Below, one piece after another: positions 1-7,562 of a stretch of DNA of 35,289 bases. A model generated the notes under the pieces. The model saw nothing but the letters and a program-made list of their open reading frames with translations, did no database searches and was not told where the DNA came from. Source of the stretch: Lachnospiraceae bacterium (GTDB lineage: Bacteria > Bacillota > Clostridia > Lachnospirales > Lachnospiraceae). The position numbers and the translations under genes were made by a program. Numbering within the stretch: position 1 is the first letter of the stretch; every line of letters begins with the position of its first letter. Location: the NCBI GenBank assembly GCA_024690265.1, contig JAILCW010000065.1, positions 1 through 35,289 of the forward strand. The letters are read 5' to 3'.

Positions 1-29
1 ATAAACCCACAATATGATGATAAAAATAC

Positions 30-58
30 TTGTGTTTTTCTTTTAATATTTCTATAAT
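30..58 (+). promoter_or_regulatory. Sigma-A-like promoter of the fla/che operon
   Basis: A TTGTGT element at 30-35 and a perfect TATAAT at 53-58 are separated by 17 bases. The -10 box is consensus; the -35 box matches TTGACA at three of six positions. The site lies 38 bases upstream of the flgB start in an AT-rich stretch, where the main fla/che promoter is expected. The B. subtilis operon is also read from a sigma-A promoter. Sequence upstream of base 1 is not visible, so additional promoters or a riboswitch further upstream cannot be excluded. Confidence 0.65.
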
Positions 59-96
59 AATTTGAGAATGGTGTTTGTGCCGGAAGGGAGTATGTC

Positions 97-501
97 ATGA
101 TTTCATCCAATGCATTTTCATATATTAATGTGTTAGACAGAACTGCGGATGCCAGCTGGCTTCGTCAGACCATGATTGCTAACAATTTAGCGAATGTTGA
201 TACACCAACCTACAAGCGTCAAGATATTGAGTTCAAGAGTGTTTTGGACCATCAGTTACGACGCACAGCAATGGAGATTCAGGACAATTCGGTGGATCGA
301 GTTGTTAAGAATATGGATCTTGCCAAGTTGAATGGAAGACAGTATACGGATTACAAGAATTTTTCTTATCGAATTGATAAGAACAACGTGGATGTTGATA
401 CGGAAAACGTTGAGCTTGCGTCCGAACAGCTGAACTATCAGACACTTACTACGGCGATTTCATCGGAATTTGGCCGCTTTGATATTGTTACTAAGTCTTA
501 A
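97..501 (+). CDS. flgB: Flagellar basal-body rod protein FlgB
   Basis: The 134-residue product matches FlgB, a proximal rod subunit exported by the flagellar type III system and assembled on the MS ring and export gate. The N-terminal half carries the rod-family signature MIANNLANVDTPTYKRQDI (about residues 26-44), the coiled-coil and turn motif shared by axial proteins. The C-terminal part (about 100-134) is the second heptad-rich segment. Length is normal for FlgB. The ATG at 97 is chosen because GGGAG at 86-90 sits 6 bases upstream; an ATG at 92 runs into a stop after one codon. It is the first gene of the operon, followed 14 bases later by flgC. Confidence 0.97.
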   Translation: MISSNAFSYINVLDRTADASWLRQTMIANNLANVDTPTYKRQDIEFKSVLDHQLRRTAMEIQDNSVDRVVKNMDLAKLNGRQYTDYKNFSYRIDKNNVDVDTENVELASEQLNYQTLTTAISSEFGRFDIVTKS

Positions 502-515
502 TAGGAGGAACGCGT

Positions 516-959
516 ATGGGATTGTTTCAATCTTTTGATATTTGCGCGTCAGGGATGACTGCACAACGTTTTCGTATGGATACGATTGCAGAGAATATAG
601 CGAATGTGAATACCACCAGAACGGAAGAAGGTGGTGCTTATCGCCGCAAGATTGTTACTTTTGCGGAGAAGTCTTTGAATCCTACCTTTGCTCAGACATT
701 AAACTATGCACAGTCCTTTAAAGGCAATGGTGTTAAGGTTATTCGTGTGAGCGAAGATTATGAAACAGATATGATTATGGAATATGATCCATCCCATCCG
801 GATGCGGACGAGAATGGTTATGTTACTTATCCGAATGTCAATACGGTAACAGAGATGACCAACCTAATTGATTCATCTCGTGCATATCAGGCAAATGTTA
901 CTGCCTTTGATGCTATGAAATCTGCTGCACAGCAGGGCATTAGCATCGGACAGGGCTGA
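516..959 (+). CDS. flgC: Flagellar basal-body rod protein FlgC
   Basis: The 147-residue product is FlgC, another proximal rod subunit. It has the axial-protein N-terminal motif (FDICASGMTAQRFRMDTIAE, about 7-26, then NIANVNTTRTEEGG) and the C-terminal motif typical of FlgC and other rod proteins (TEMTNLIDSSRAYQANVTAF, about 112-131). Length is typical. A strong site, AGGAGGA, lies just upstream of the ATG. It sits between flgB and fliE, the universal order flgB-flgC-fliE, and its product should pack with FlgB and FliE at the base of the rod. Confidence 0.97.
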   Translation: MGLFQSFDICASGMTAQRFRMDTIAENIANVNTTRTEEGGAYRRKIVTFAEKSLNPTFAQTLNYAQSFKGNGVKVIRVSEDYETDMIMEYDPSHPDADENGYVTYPNVNTVTEMTNLIDSSRAYQANVTAFDAMKSAAQQGISIGQG

Positions 960-975
960 TAATGGGAGCTAGCGT

Positions 976-1284
976 ATGGATGTAACGAAGATTAATGAAC
1001 TATACAAAACCACCCCGGCGACCAATAGTCGTATGCCGGTCATTGGTGGTGAGAAGAATGACTTCGGTCGTGTATTACAGGCGGCCAAGGATATGGTTAA
1101 GGAGACCAACGATCTTCAGAATACTGCTCAGATGGAGGAGATGAAGTTTGCGTTGGGTCTTGCTGACAATACCCATGATTTGATGATTGCTGAGCGTAAA
1201 GCACAGGTTGCATTAAGTTATACAGTTGCTGTTCGTGATCGATTCTTGCAGAGTTATCAAACAATCATGAACATGCAGATTTAG
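976..1284 (+). CDS. fliE: Flagellar hook-basal body protein FliE
   Basis: The 102-residue product matches FliE, the small adaptor joining the rod to the MS ring and export gate. It is mostly helical. The C-terminal half is diagnostic: an NTHDLMIAERKAQVALSYTV segment (about 67-86) followed by VRDRFLQSYQTIMNMQI at the very end, as in the FliE family. The start at 976 follows GGGAGC 16 bases after the flgC stop. The gene completes the flgB-flgC-fliE group. Confidence 0.95.
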   Translation: MDVTKINELYKTTPATNSRMPVIGGEKNDFGRVLQAAKDMVKETNDLQNTAQMEEMKFALGLADNTHDLMIAERKAQVALSYTVAVRDRFLQSYQTIMNMQI

Positions 1285-1314
1285 TTGTAAGGATAGAGGA
1301 TAAGAGGTAAAGGA

Positions 1315-2922
1315 ATGCCGGAACAAATCCAAAGAATCATCAACCGGATTGTTGAATGGTGGAAACAATTTACAAAACAACAGAAAGTACTGATTATCTC
1401 TGCGGCTGCAGTTGTTGTAGTTGCATTGTCTATTTTGGCTTTTGCGGTAACACGTCCAACCTGGATTACTATTGCTACCGCAGAGAATGCCACACAGTCT
1501 AAGACGATTCAGAGTTTGCTTGATGGCGAGAGTATTACTTATCAGGTGTCTGCAGATGGTATGACATACTCCATCCATGAAGAGGATCGTGCCAGAGCGG
1601 TTATCGCTTTGGGTTCTAATGGAATTCCTTCCGAAGGTTATTCCATCGAGGATGCTTTGGGTGGTGGTTTGGCTACTACCGAGGCAGACAAGAACAAGAA
1701 ATATCAGGTTTATTTAGAAAAACAGTGGGAGAAGGATTTGGAAGGCCTTAGCATGGTTGATCATGCAGAGGTTACTTTATCCATCCCTGAATATGATGGT
1801 ACGCTGATTAGCCAGAAGGAAGACACTTATGCCAGTGTTCGTTTGACATTGGGCGCTTCTATGGATACCGATCAGGCCAGTGCTATTGCTAAGTCTATTG
1901 CAACGGGTATTGGTAATAACACTACGGAGCATATTACCATTATTGATTCCAATGGTAATGTGTTGTTTTCTGGTGGAGATGAGGCAACTGCTGCCGGCAT
2001 TGCGGCCAACAATCAGACGGTTAAGCGTGATGCAGAGCGCGTTGCAGCCAACAAGATTAAGTCTATCTTGGCAGGAAGCAATGATGGTTCTACGCTGTTT
2101 GATAATGTTCGAGTAGAAGCCAATCTTGTTATGGACTTCTCTGATACCGAGAGTACCGATTATCACTACTATGTTGATGAAGGCATGAGCCAGGGCTATT
2201 TGGATAGTTATTCCGAGTCTATTTCCAAGAATACCAATGGTGTTGCCGGTGTCCCTGGAACGGATTCCAATGATGATACCACCTATGTTATGCAGGATAA
2301 TGCCACATCAGAGTCTTCTACCAGTGACAAGGTATATGATTATCTTCCAAGTGAGACTGTTACCACCACCAAGAATGCAGTTGGTAATGTAGACTACGAA
2401 AATTCTTCGATTTCTGTAGTTGCATACAACAATGTGGTTTACAACGAAGATACCATGAAGAAGAATGGTACCCTTGGCGATCAGACTTTTGATGAGTTCG
2501 TAGAAGCTAATAAGGATCAGGTGCGTAAAGAGGTGGATGATGATATCATCAATGCGATATCCACCGCAACGAATATTCCTGTTGCCAATATCACAGTAAT
2601 TGCATACGATCAGCCGTTATTCCAGTATTCTGAAAGTGCCATTGATTTAATGGATATCCTTCAGATCGTTATTGCTGTGTTGATTCTTGCAATGCTTGGA
2701 TTTGTTGTATTCCGTTCCCTCCGTGTGGAGAAGGAAGAGGAAGTTGCCGAAGAGATTTCTGTTGAGGATCTGTTAGAAGAGCAGGAACAGGAGAACTTGG
2801 AGGACATCGGATTTAGTGAGAAGTCCGAAACACGTATTTTGATTGAGAAGTTCGTAGATGAGAATCCGGAGGCCGTGGCAGCATTGTTGCGCAACTGGTT
2901 AAACGAGGACTGGGGAGGTTGA
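1315..2922 (+). CDS. fliF: Flagellar MS-ring protein FliF
   Basis: The 535-residue product is FliF, the membrane protein whose oligomer forms the MS ring on which the motor and export apparatus are built. Transmembrane segment 1 is at about 24-45 and segment 2 at about 446-468. Between them is the large extracytoplasmic region with the two ring-building motifs (residues about 50-230, including GIPSEGYSIEDALGG and the YQVYLEKQWEKDLEGLSMVD segment). The acidic cytoplasmic tail ends in a helix (ENPEAVAALLRNWLNED) that should bind FliG; this is the known FliF-FliG contact. The gene is one base away from fliG, so the two are probably translationally coupled. Length is normal for Firmicutes. Confidence 0.97.
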   Translation: MPEQIQRIINRIVEWWKQFTKQQKVLIISAAAVVVVALSILAFAVTRPTWITIATAENATQSKTIQSLLDGESITYQVSADGMTYSIHEEDRARAVIALGSNGIPSEGYSIEDALGGGLATTEADKNKKYQVYLEKQWEKDLEGLSMVDHAEVTLSIPEYDGTLISQKEDTYASVRLTLGASMDTDQASAIAKSIATGIGNNTTEHITIIDSNGNVLFSGGDEATAAGIAANNQTVKRDAERVAANKIKSILAGSNDGSTLFDNVRVEANLVMDFSDTESTDYHYYVDEGMSQGYLDSYSESISKNTNGVAGVPGTDSNDDTTYVMQDNATSESSTSDKVYDYLPSETVTTTKNAVGNVDYENSSISVVAYNNVVYNEDTMKKNGTLGDQTFDEFVEANKDQVRKEVDDDIINAISTATNIPVANITVIAYDQPLFQYSESAIDLMDILQIVIAVLILAMLGFVVFRSLRVEKEEEVAEEISVEDLLEEQEQENLEDIGFSEKSETRILIEKFVDENPEAVAALLRNWLNEDWGG

Positions 2923-2923
2923 C

Positions 2924-3934
2924 ATGGCAGAGATTGATGAATTAACAGGTGTGCAAAAAGCTGCCATTCTGTTGATTACCTTAGGACCGGAGAAGTCTGC
3001 TGACATTTTTAAACACCTTAAGGAAGAAGAAATCGAAGAATTAACCTTGGAGATTGCTAATACCCGTAGTATTTCTCCACAGGTCAAAGAAGACGTTATT
3101 AATGAGTTTTATCAGGTGTGTCTGGCTCAGCAGTATATTGCGGAAGGTGGTATCGGATATGCTAAGGAATTGCTGGAAACAGCCCTTGGTACCGATGAGG
3201 CACAACGAGTTATTACCAAGTTAACTGCGTCCTTGCAGGTTCGTCCTTTTGAGTTTATTCGTAAGACGGAGCCGTCTCAGGTATTGAACTTTATTCAGGA
3301 TGAGCATCCGCAGACCATTGCGATGATTTTGTCTTATTTACCGGCTGCACAGGCATCCATGATCCTTGGTGCGTTACCACCGGAGAAGCAGGCGGATGTT
3401 GCAAAGCGTATTGCTTTGATGGATCGTACGTCACCGGAAGTTATCAAAGAAGTAGAGCGTGTATTAGAGCGTAAGTTGTCTTCTTTGATCAATCAGGATT
3501 TCACCATTGCCGGTGGTGTAGATGCGGTTGTTGCTATTTTGAATGCAGTAGATCGTGGTACAGAAAAACGTATCATGGAGACTTTGGAAATCGAAGAACC
3601 GGAATTGTCCGAAGAAATCCGCAAGAAGATGTTCGTATTCGAGGATATCTTGCTTTTGGACGATCGTTCCATTCAGCGTGTATTGCGTGATGTTGAGAAC
3701 AGCGACCTGGGAGTTGCTCTTAAGGGCGCCAACGAAGAAGTTCAGAATGTTATTTTCAAGAACTTGTCCTCTCGTCTTGCTTCTATGATCAAGGAAGATA
3801 TGGATTACATGGGACCTGTTCGTATGAAGGATGTTGAGGAGGCTCAGCAGAAGATTGTTGGTGTTATCCGTAAGTTAGAGGATGCATCCGAGATTGTTAT
3901 TTCCAGAGGTGGAGGTGACGACCTAGTTGTATAA
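2924..3934 (+). CDS. fliG: Flagellar motor switch protein FliG
   Basis: The 336-residue product is FliG, the rotor switch protein that contacts the stator MotA and transmits torque. The N-terminal domain (about 1-100) binds FliF; the middle domain includes DEHPQTIAMILSYLPAAQA (about 125-143) with the EHPQT motif used for FliM binding. The C-terminal torque domain carries MFVFEDILLLDDRSIQRVLR (about 235-254), where the charged residues that meet MotA lie. Length is standard. GGGGAGGTTGAC gives the ribosome site inside the fliF end. The 3' end overlaps the probable fliH start by 8 bases. Confidence 0.97.
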   Translation: MAEIDELTGVQKAAILLITLGPEKSADIFKHLKEEEIEELTLEIANTRSISPQVKEDVINEFYQVCLAQQYIAEGGIGYAKELLETALGTDEAQRVITKLTASLQVRPFEFIRKTEPSQVLNFIQDEHPQTIAMILSYLPAAQASMILGALPPEKQADVAKRIALMDRTSPEVIKEVERVLERKLSSLINQDFTIAGGVDAVVAILNAVDRGTEKRIMETLEIEEPELSEEIRKKMFVFEDILLLDDRSIQRVLRDVENSDLGVALKGANEEVQNVIFKNLSSRLASMIKEDMDYMGPVRMKDVEEAQQKIVGVIRKLEDASEIVISRGGGDDLVV

Positions 3935-4856
3935 GGTGTATAAGGGACAGGTTGTCCCGGACGATGACGAACATAAGATTAGTCTTGATTATAACGATCG
4001 TATTCAGGAACGCATTCAGGAATTTCAGCAGGTTGCGATTAAGAAGCGCGAGTCTTTTCGACAGCAGAAGATAGATGATTTTTTTGCCTCTATTGCTGTG
4101 GATGAAGAAGGTAATACCCTGTATCCTACAGATGAAGAAGGCAATGTGTTGCTTCCGCTGGATGAGGACGGAACACCTTTGGTTGTGATGGATGAGGAAG
4201 GCAATCCGGTACTGAATGAAGTGGAAGAGGCGGAAGAGGAAGCGGAAGAAGCTTTTGTGGATATGGCTGCCATTCAGCTTCAAGCAGATGAGATGCTACA
4301 AGATGCAAGAACTCAGGCGGATGCCATTATCGCTGATGCGCAGGAGCAGGCGGAAGGCCTGAAACGTCATTATGAGGAAGAGGGTAAGAAGCAAGGCTAT
4401 CAGGATGGCGTTGCTCAGGCACTTAATGAATATAATGACAAAGAAAACGAACTGGAAGAATTACGCCACCAGTTAGAACAGGAATACATCGACAAAGAAA
4501 AGGCCATGGAAGCAGAATTGGTAGATGTGATTTCTGAAGTTATGGAGCGTTTTTTCCTTGTTCAGTTTGGCAACAAAAAGGATTTGCTATTGCATTTGAT
4601 TGATAATGCATTGGTAAATATTGAAAACAGTCGTGAATTCCTAATTAAGGTGAATGACGAGAATTTTGATTTCTTAAACCAATATAAATCTCAGCTACAA
4701 GAAAAGGTCGGCAACGATTTGCAATTGGATATTGTTCGTGATCCGATACTGGATGTACATCAATGTCTCATTGAGACTGATGGTGGCGTATTTGATTGTA
4801 GCTTGGATGTTGAATTGGATAATTTGGTAAAGGATTTAAAATCCTTAAGTATGTAA
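3927..4856 (+). CDS. fliH: Flagellar assembly protein FliH (export ATPase regulator)
   Basis: The 309-residue product is called FliH from position between fliG and fliI and from its shape: an acidic, coiled-coil-rich protein with the AQEQAEGLKRHYEEEGKKQG segment followed by a long Glu/Gln/Leu helix (about 145-200) and a C-terminal globular part resembling FliH/YscL/V-ATPase E. FliH binds FliI and carries it to the export gate. The start is inferred to be TTG at 3927, because GGAGGTG at 3911-3917 lies 9 bases upstream; it overlaps the fliG end. Residues 59-98 are four tandem 10-residue units of the type DEEGNxxxxx, which are not part of the usual FliH core. Identification is firm by context; the start is less so. 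Confidence 0.9.
   Translation: MYKVYKGQVVPDDDEHKISLDYNDRIQERIQEFQQVAIKKRESFRQQKIDDFFASIAVDEEGNTLYPTDEEGNVLLPLDEDGTPLVVMDEEGNPVLNEVEEAEEEAEEAFVDMAAIQLQADEMLQDARTQADAIIADAQEQAEGLKRHYEEEGKKQGYQDGVAQALNEYNDKENELEELRHQLEQEYIDKEKAMEAELVDVISEVMERFFLVQFGNKKDLLLHLIDNALVNIENSREFLIKVNDENFDFLNQYKSQLQEKVGNDLQLDIVRDPILDVHQCLIETDGGVFDCSLDVELDNLVKDLKSLSM
4101..4220 (+). repeat. Four tandem 30-bp repeats inside fliH
   Basis: Four consecutive 30-base units start at 4101, 4131, 4161 and 4191. Each begins with GATGA[AG]GA and encodes a 10-residue unit: DEEGNTLYPT, DEEGNVLLPL, DEDGTPLVVM and DEEGNPVLNE. The first four or five residues are nearly constant and the rest is hydrophobic or proline-containing. The units have diverged at synonymous and non-synonymous positions, so they look like an old in-frame expansion rather than a recent slippage event. 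Confidence 0.9.
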
Positions 4857-4875
4857 GGGTTTTTAATCCTTTTTC
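4830..4875 (+). other. Overlapping inverted repeats at the fliH-fliI junction
   Basis: AAGGATTT (4830-4837) is the complement of AAATCCTT (4839-4846), an almost loopless palindrome at the 3' end of fliH. A second AATCCTT (4865-4871), followed by TTTC, can pair instead with AAGGATT at 4830-4836. The two pairings exclude each other, and the second is followed by a T-rich run. It may be a weak attenuator or RNA processing site; it may also be chance in AT-rich sequence. Confidence 0.35.
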
Positions 4876-4896
4876 TTTATCAAAGAGGATGCGGAT

Positions 4897-6210
4897 ATGA
4901 TTGACCGACGGAAATACCTGTCTACGTTAAATAATTCATATTTTAATCGCCTTGGCAAGGTTACCAAGGTGGTCGGTTTAACAATTGAATCTGTAGGTCC
5001 GGATGCGAAGCTCAATGATTTATGTGAGATTATTGTTGATGATAATTTGAGTGTTATGGCAGAGGTTGTTGGTTTCTTGGATACCAGATTACAGCTGATG
5101 CCTTTTGAAACCGTTGAAGGCGTGGGCGTTGGATGCTTGGTTCGTAATACCGGTCATCCTTTGAGCATCCCTGTGGGAGATGCTCTATTAGGACATACTG
5201 TGGATGGTCTTGGCCGGCCTACGGATACGGATGAAGCGTTGGATCTTGACGCGATATATCCGGTAGATGCGGATCCGCCAGATCCGATGGATCGTGAGAT
5301 TATTAGTGATGTTCTTCCCCTTGGCGTTAAGGCGGTGGATGGATTGATTACCGTTGGTAAGGGACAGCGAATTGGTATCTTCGCCGGTTCCGGAGTTGGT
5401 AAGAGTACCTTGATGGGTATGTTTGCTCGTAATACCAAGGCAGAGGTGAATGTTATTGCTTTGATTGGTGAGCGTGGACGAGAGGTGCGCGAGTTCGTAG
5501 AGCATGATTTGGGGCCGGAAGGTATGGCTCGCTCCGTGGTTGTAGTTGCAACTTCTGACAAGCCTGCGTTGATTCGTAAAAAGGCCGCAATGTCAGCAAC
5601 TGCCATTGCGGAATACTTCAGAGATCAGGGCAAAGATGTGCTTTTGATGATGGATTCCCTGACCCGTTTTTCTATGGCTCAGCGTGAGATTGGTCTTGCT
5701 TCCGGAGAACCTCCGGTTACTAGAGGATATCCGCCTAGTGTATATTCTACCATGCCAAGACTATTGGAGCGTGCAGGTAATTCTGACAAGGGTTCCATTA
5801 CAGGCCTTTATACGGTGCTTGTTGATGGTGATGACTTTAATGAGCCTATTACCGATACGGCCAGAAGTATTTTGGATGGCCACATTGTGTTGAATCGAAG
5901 ATTGGCTCAGAAGAACCATTATCCTGCCATTGATGTATTGGCTAGCATTTCCAGAGTTATGAGCGCCATTGCCACTAGGAAGCATAAGCAACTGGCAGGG
6001 CGCATGAAGAATGTTATGGCAACCTATGCCGAGGCAGAAGATCTGATTAATATCGGTGCTTACAAGGCTGGTTCATCCAAGAACATTGATTTTGCTATTT
6101 CTAAAATTGATGCGGTGAATGATTTCCTCCTTCAGTCCACCGAGGACAAGGTAGAATTCGAAGATGTCTTGGCTACGTTAGAGTCGATTTTCCCGGAGGA
6201 ACTGGGATAG
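4897..6210 (+). CDS. fliI: Flagellum-specific export ATPase FliI
   Basis: The 437-residue product is FliI, the F1-beta-like ATPase that energises flagellar type III export in the cytoplasm beneath the gate. The Walker A loop is GIFAGSGVGKSTLMG (about 160-174), followed by the ALIGERGREVREF motif and a Walker B region, DVLLMMDSLTRFSMAQREI (about 247-265), typical of FliI/YscN. Further family segments are GEPPVTRGYPPSVYSTMPRL and the DILDGHIVLNR-like stretch. Length is standard. Only a modest AGAGGA precedes the ATG, after a 40-base gap from fliH. It works with the neighbouring FliH and FliJ as one export ATPase complex. Confidence 0.97.
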   Translation: MIDRRKYLSTLNNSYFNRLGKVTKVVGLTIESVGPDAKLNDLCEIIVDDNLSVMAEVVGFLDTRLQLMPFETVEGVGVGCLVRNTGHPLSIPVGDALLGHTVDGLGRPTDTDEALDLDAIYPVDADPPDPMDREIISDVLPLGVKAVDGLITVGKGQRIGIFAGSGVGKSTLMGMFARNTKAEVNVIALIGERGREVREFVEHDLGPEGMARSVVVVATSDKPALIRKKAAMSATAIAEYFRDQGKDVLLMMDSLTRFSMAQREIGLASGEPPVTRGYPPSVYSTMPRLLERAGNSDKGSITGLYTVLVDGDDFNEPITDTARSILDGHIVLNRRLAQKNHYPAIDVLASISRVMSAIATRKHKQLAGRMKNVMATYAEAEDLINIGAYKAGSSKNIDFAISKIDAVNDFLLQSTEDKVEFEDVLATLESIFPEELG

Positions 6211-6236
6211 TTTTTGTAATAGAATGAGAGGCTTGT

Positions 6237-6686
6237 ATGGGTAAATTTGTATATCGAATGCAAAACATACTGGAACTCAAAGAAAAAATGGAAACCCAGG
6301 AAAAAATGGCATTTTCTATTGCTAATGCGAAACTCCTGGAGGAACAGAACAAATTACAAGAGCTCTTGTTGCATCGTGCGGAATACGAAGAGAAGTTGAA
6401 AGAGGCTTGTGAAGGCTCTATCGATGTTCGCGCCATTAATCAGATTAAGCATGGCATTGAGAGCATCAAGGTCAAGATTCGTGATCAGATGTTTGCAATT
6501 CGCCGTGCACAGAAAGAAGTGGATGTGGCACGTATGCGATTGGATGCGGTCATGAAGGATCGTAAGACTCATGAGAACTTGCGGGATCGTGCCTTTGAAG
6601 CCTTCAAGGAAGAAGAAAAACTGGCAGAGAACAAACAGATTGATGAGTTAGTAAGCTTTGTTTATGGCTCAGATGATGAAAGTTAA
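6237..6686 (+). CDS. fliJ: Flagellar export protein FliJ
   Basis: The 149-residue product is highly charged and almost wholly predicted coiled coil, with no transmembrane segment. It begins with KFVYRMQNILELKEKMETQE, the typical FliJ opening, and keeps the long two-helix pattern with a break around residue 65-75. FliJ is the central stalk of the export ATPase, comparable to F1 gamma, and links FliI to FlhA. Position directly after fliI and normal length (about 145-150 residues) support the call. The ATG follows GAGAGGC 26 bases after the fliI stop. Confidence 0.92.
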   Translation: MGKFVYRMQNILELKEKMETQEKMAFSIANAKLLEEQNKLQELLLHRAEYEEKLKEACEGSIDVRAINQIKHGIESIKVKIRDQMFAIRRAQKEVDVARMRLDAVMKDRKTHENLRDRAFEAFKEEEKLAENKQIDELVSFVYGSDDES

Positions 6687-6703
6687 CAGTTAGGTGGGAA
6701 ACT

Positions 6704-7465
6704 ATGGCAGACGAAACAAAAGAAGTAGAGGAGAAAAAGGAAAGCGCCCCTGCAGAACAAGAAGCGGAAGGCGGTATTGGGATGATTATTGTGGCCATAC
6801 TTTTGATTTTGATTGTATGGGCTGCAATTTTTGCTCTTTTGGTTAAGATGGATGTTGGTGGCATTGGCTCATCTATCTTGTATCCCAAATTAAAGGATGT
6901 TCCTGTAATCAATAAAATTCTTCCTGAAGTACAGGAATATGCCCAGGAAGATGCTGCCTATGATTATGCAACCGTAGATGATGCGGTGAAGCGTATTAAG
7001 GAGCTGGAAGCCCAATTGGCGGCGGTTCAGGAACAAAGTGGTGCGGACACCGCGCACATTGCAGATTTGGAACAACAGGCGTCGGAACTTGCCGTTTACA
7101 AACAAAATGAGCAAGAATTTGAAGCAACGAAAGAAAAATTTTATAAAGAGGTTGTTTTTTCCGACCAAGCACCCGATATAGATGCATATAAGGAGTACTA
7201 TGAGAGTATAGCACCTGAGAATGCCGAGGCGTTATATAAACAAGTGATCTCTCAACAACAAGCCAGCAAAGAAGTGGAAGATTATGCGAAGACCTATTCT
7301 TCCATGGAGCCGGAAGCTGCAGCTAAGATTTTTGACGACATGACGGATAATCTGAAGTTGGTTGCCAAGATTTTGAATGCGATGGATACAGACTCAAGAG
7401 CCAATATAATGGCCAATATGAATGTGGAAACCGCATCAGCGTTAACAAAGTTGATGGAACCTTGA
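6704..7465 (+). CDS. MotE/YlxF-like protein with MgtE N-terminal-like domain
   Basis: The 253-residue product has an acidic N-terminus (about 1-25), one transmembrane segment (GMIIVAILLILIVWAAIFAL, about 26-45), a coiled coil (about 95-145, including ELEAQLAAVQEQ) and a C-terminal domain with the MgtE-N/FliG-like pattern (YSSMEPEAAAKIFDDM, then VAKILNAMDTDSRANIMANM). This is the layout of the MotE family and of B. subtilis YlxF, which occupies the same site between fliJ and fliK. In rhizobia MotE is a periplasmic chaperone for MotC; the role in Firmicutes is not established. It should be anchored with the C-terminal domain outside the membrane if the single segment is a signal anchor. Confidence 0.8.
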   Translation: MADETKEVEEKKESAPAEQEAEGGIGMIIVAILLILIVWAAIFALLVKMDVGGIGSSILYPKLKDVPVINKILPEVQEYAQEDAAYDYATVDDAVKRIKELEAQLAAVQEQSGADTAHIADLEQQASELAVYKQNEQEFEATKEKFYKEVVFSDQAPDIDAYKEYYESIAPENAEALYKQVISQQQASKEVEDYAKTYSSMEPEAAAKIFDDMTDNLKLVAKILNAMDTDSRANIMANMNVETASALTKLMEP

Positions 7466-7562
7466 GTTCTTATAGATTTCCTTGTATGTCAAGGAAGACA
7501 CATCTAACCCAATCGCTACGGATGGCATCTATGGGTATTAAATCTTAGAAAGGAGGACACAA
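7466..7562 (+). other. Intergenic leader before fliK with a small hairpin
   Basis: This 97-base gap is long for this operon. It holds TTCCTTG (7478-7484) and CAAGGAA (7490-7496), a 7-bp stem with a 5-base loop, and not followed by a T run. A very strong ribosome site, AAAGGAGG, lies just before the fliK ATG. No convincing promoter is seen; TTGAGT at 7462-7467 with TATGTC 17 bases later is poor. The hairpin may be an mRNA stability or processing element. Confidence 0.4.

Noticed and set aside
1..96. c-di-GMP riboswitch in front of the operon
   Set aside because: The known aptamer motifs are not visible in these 96 bases; it could lie before the window, which cannot be judged.
5154..5606. Long reverse-strand open frames, for example opposite fliI, flhB (19500-20576) and the FapA gene (32320-32931)
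   Set aside because: They run opposite strongly supported genes, lack ribosome sites and encode low-complexity or unnatural proteins; they are shadows of coding sequence.
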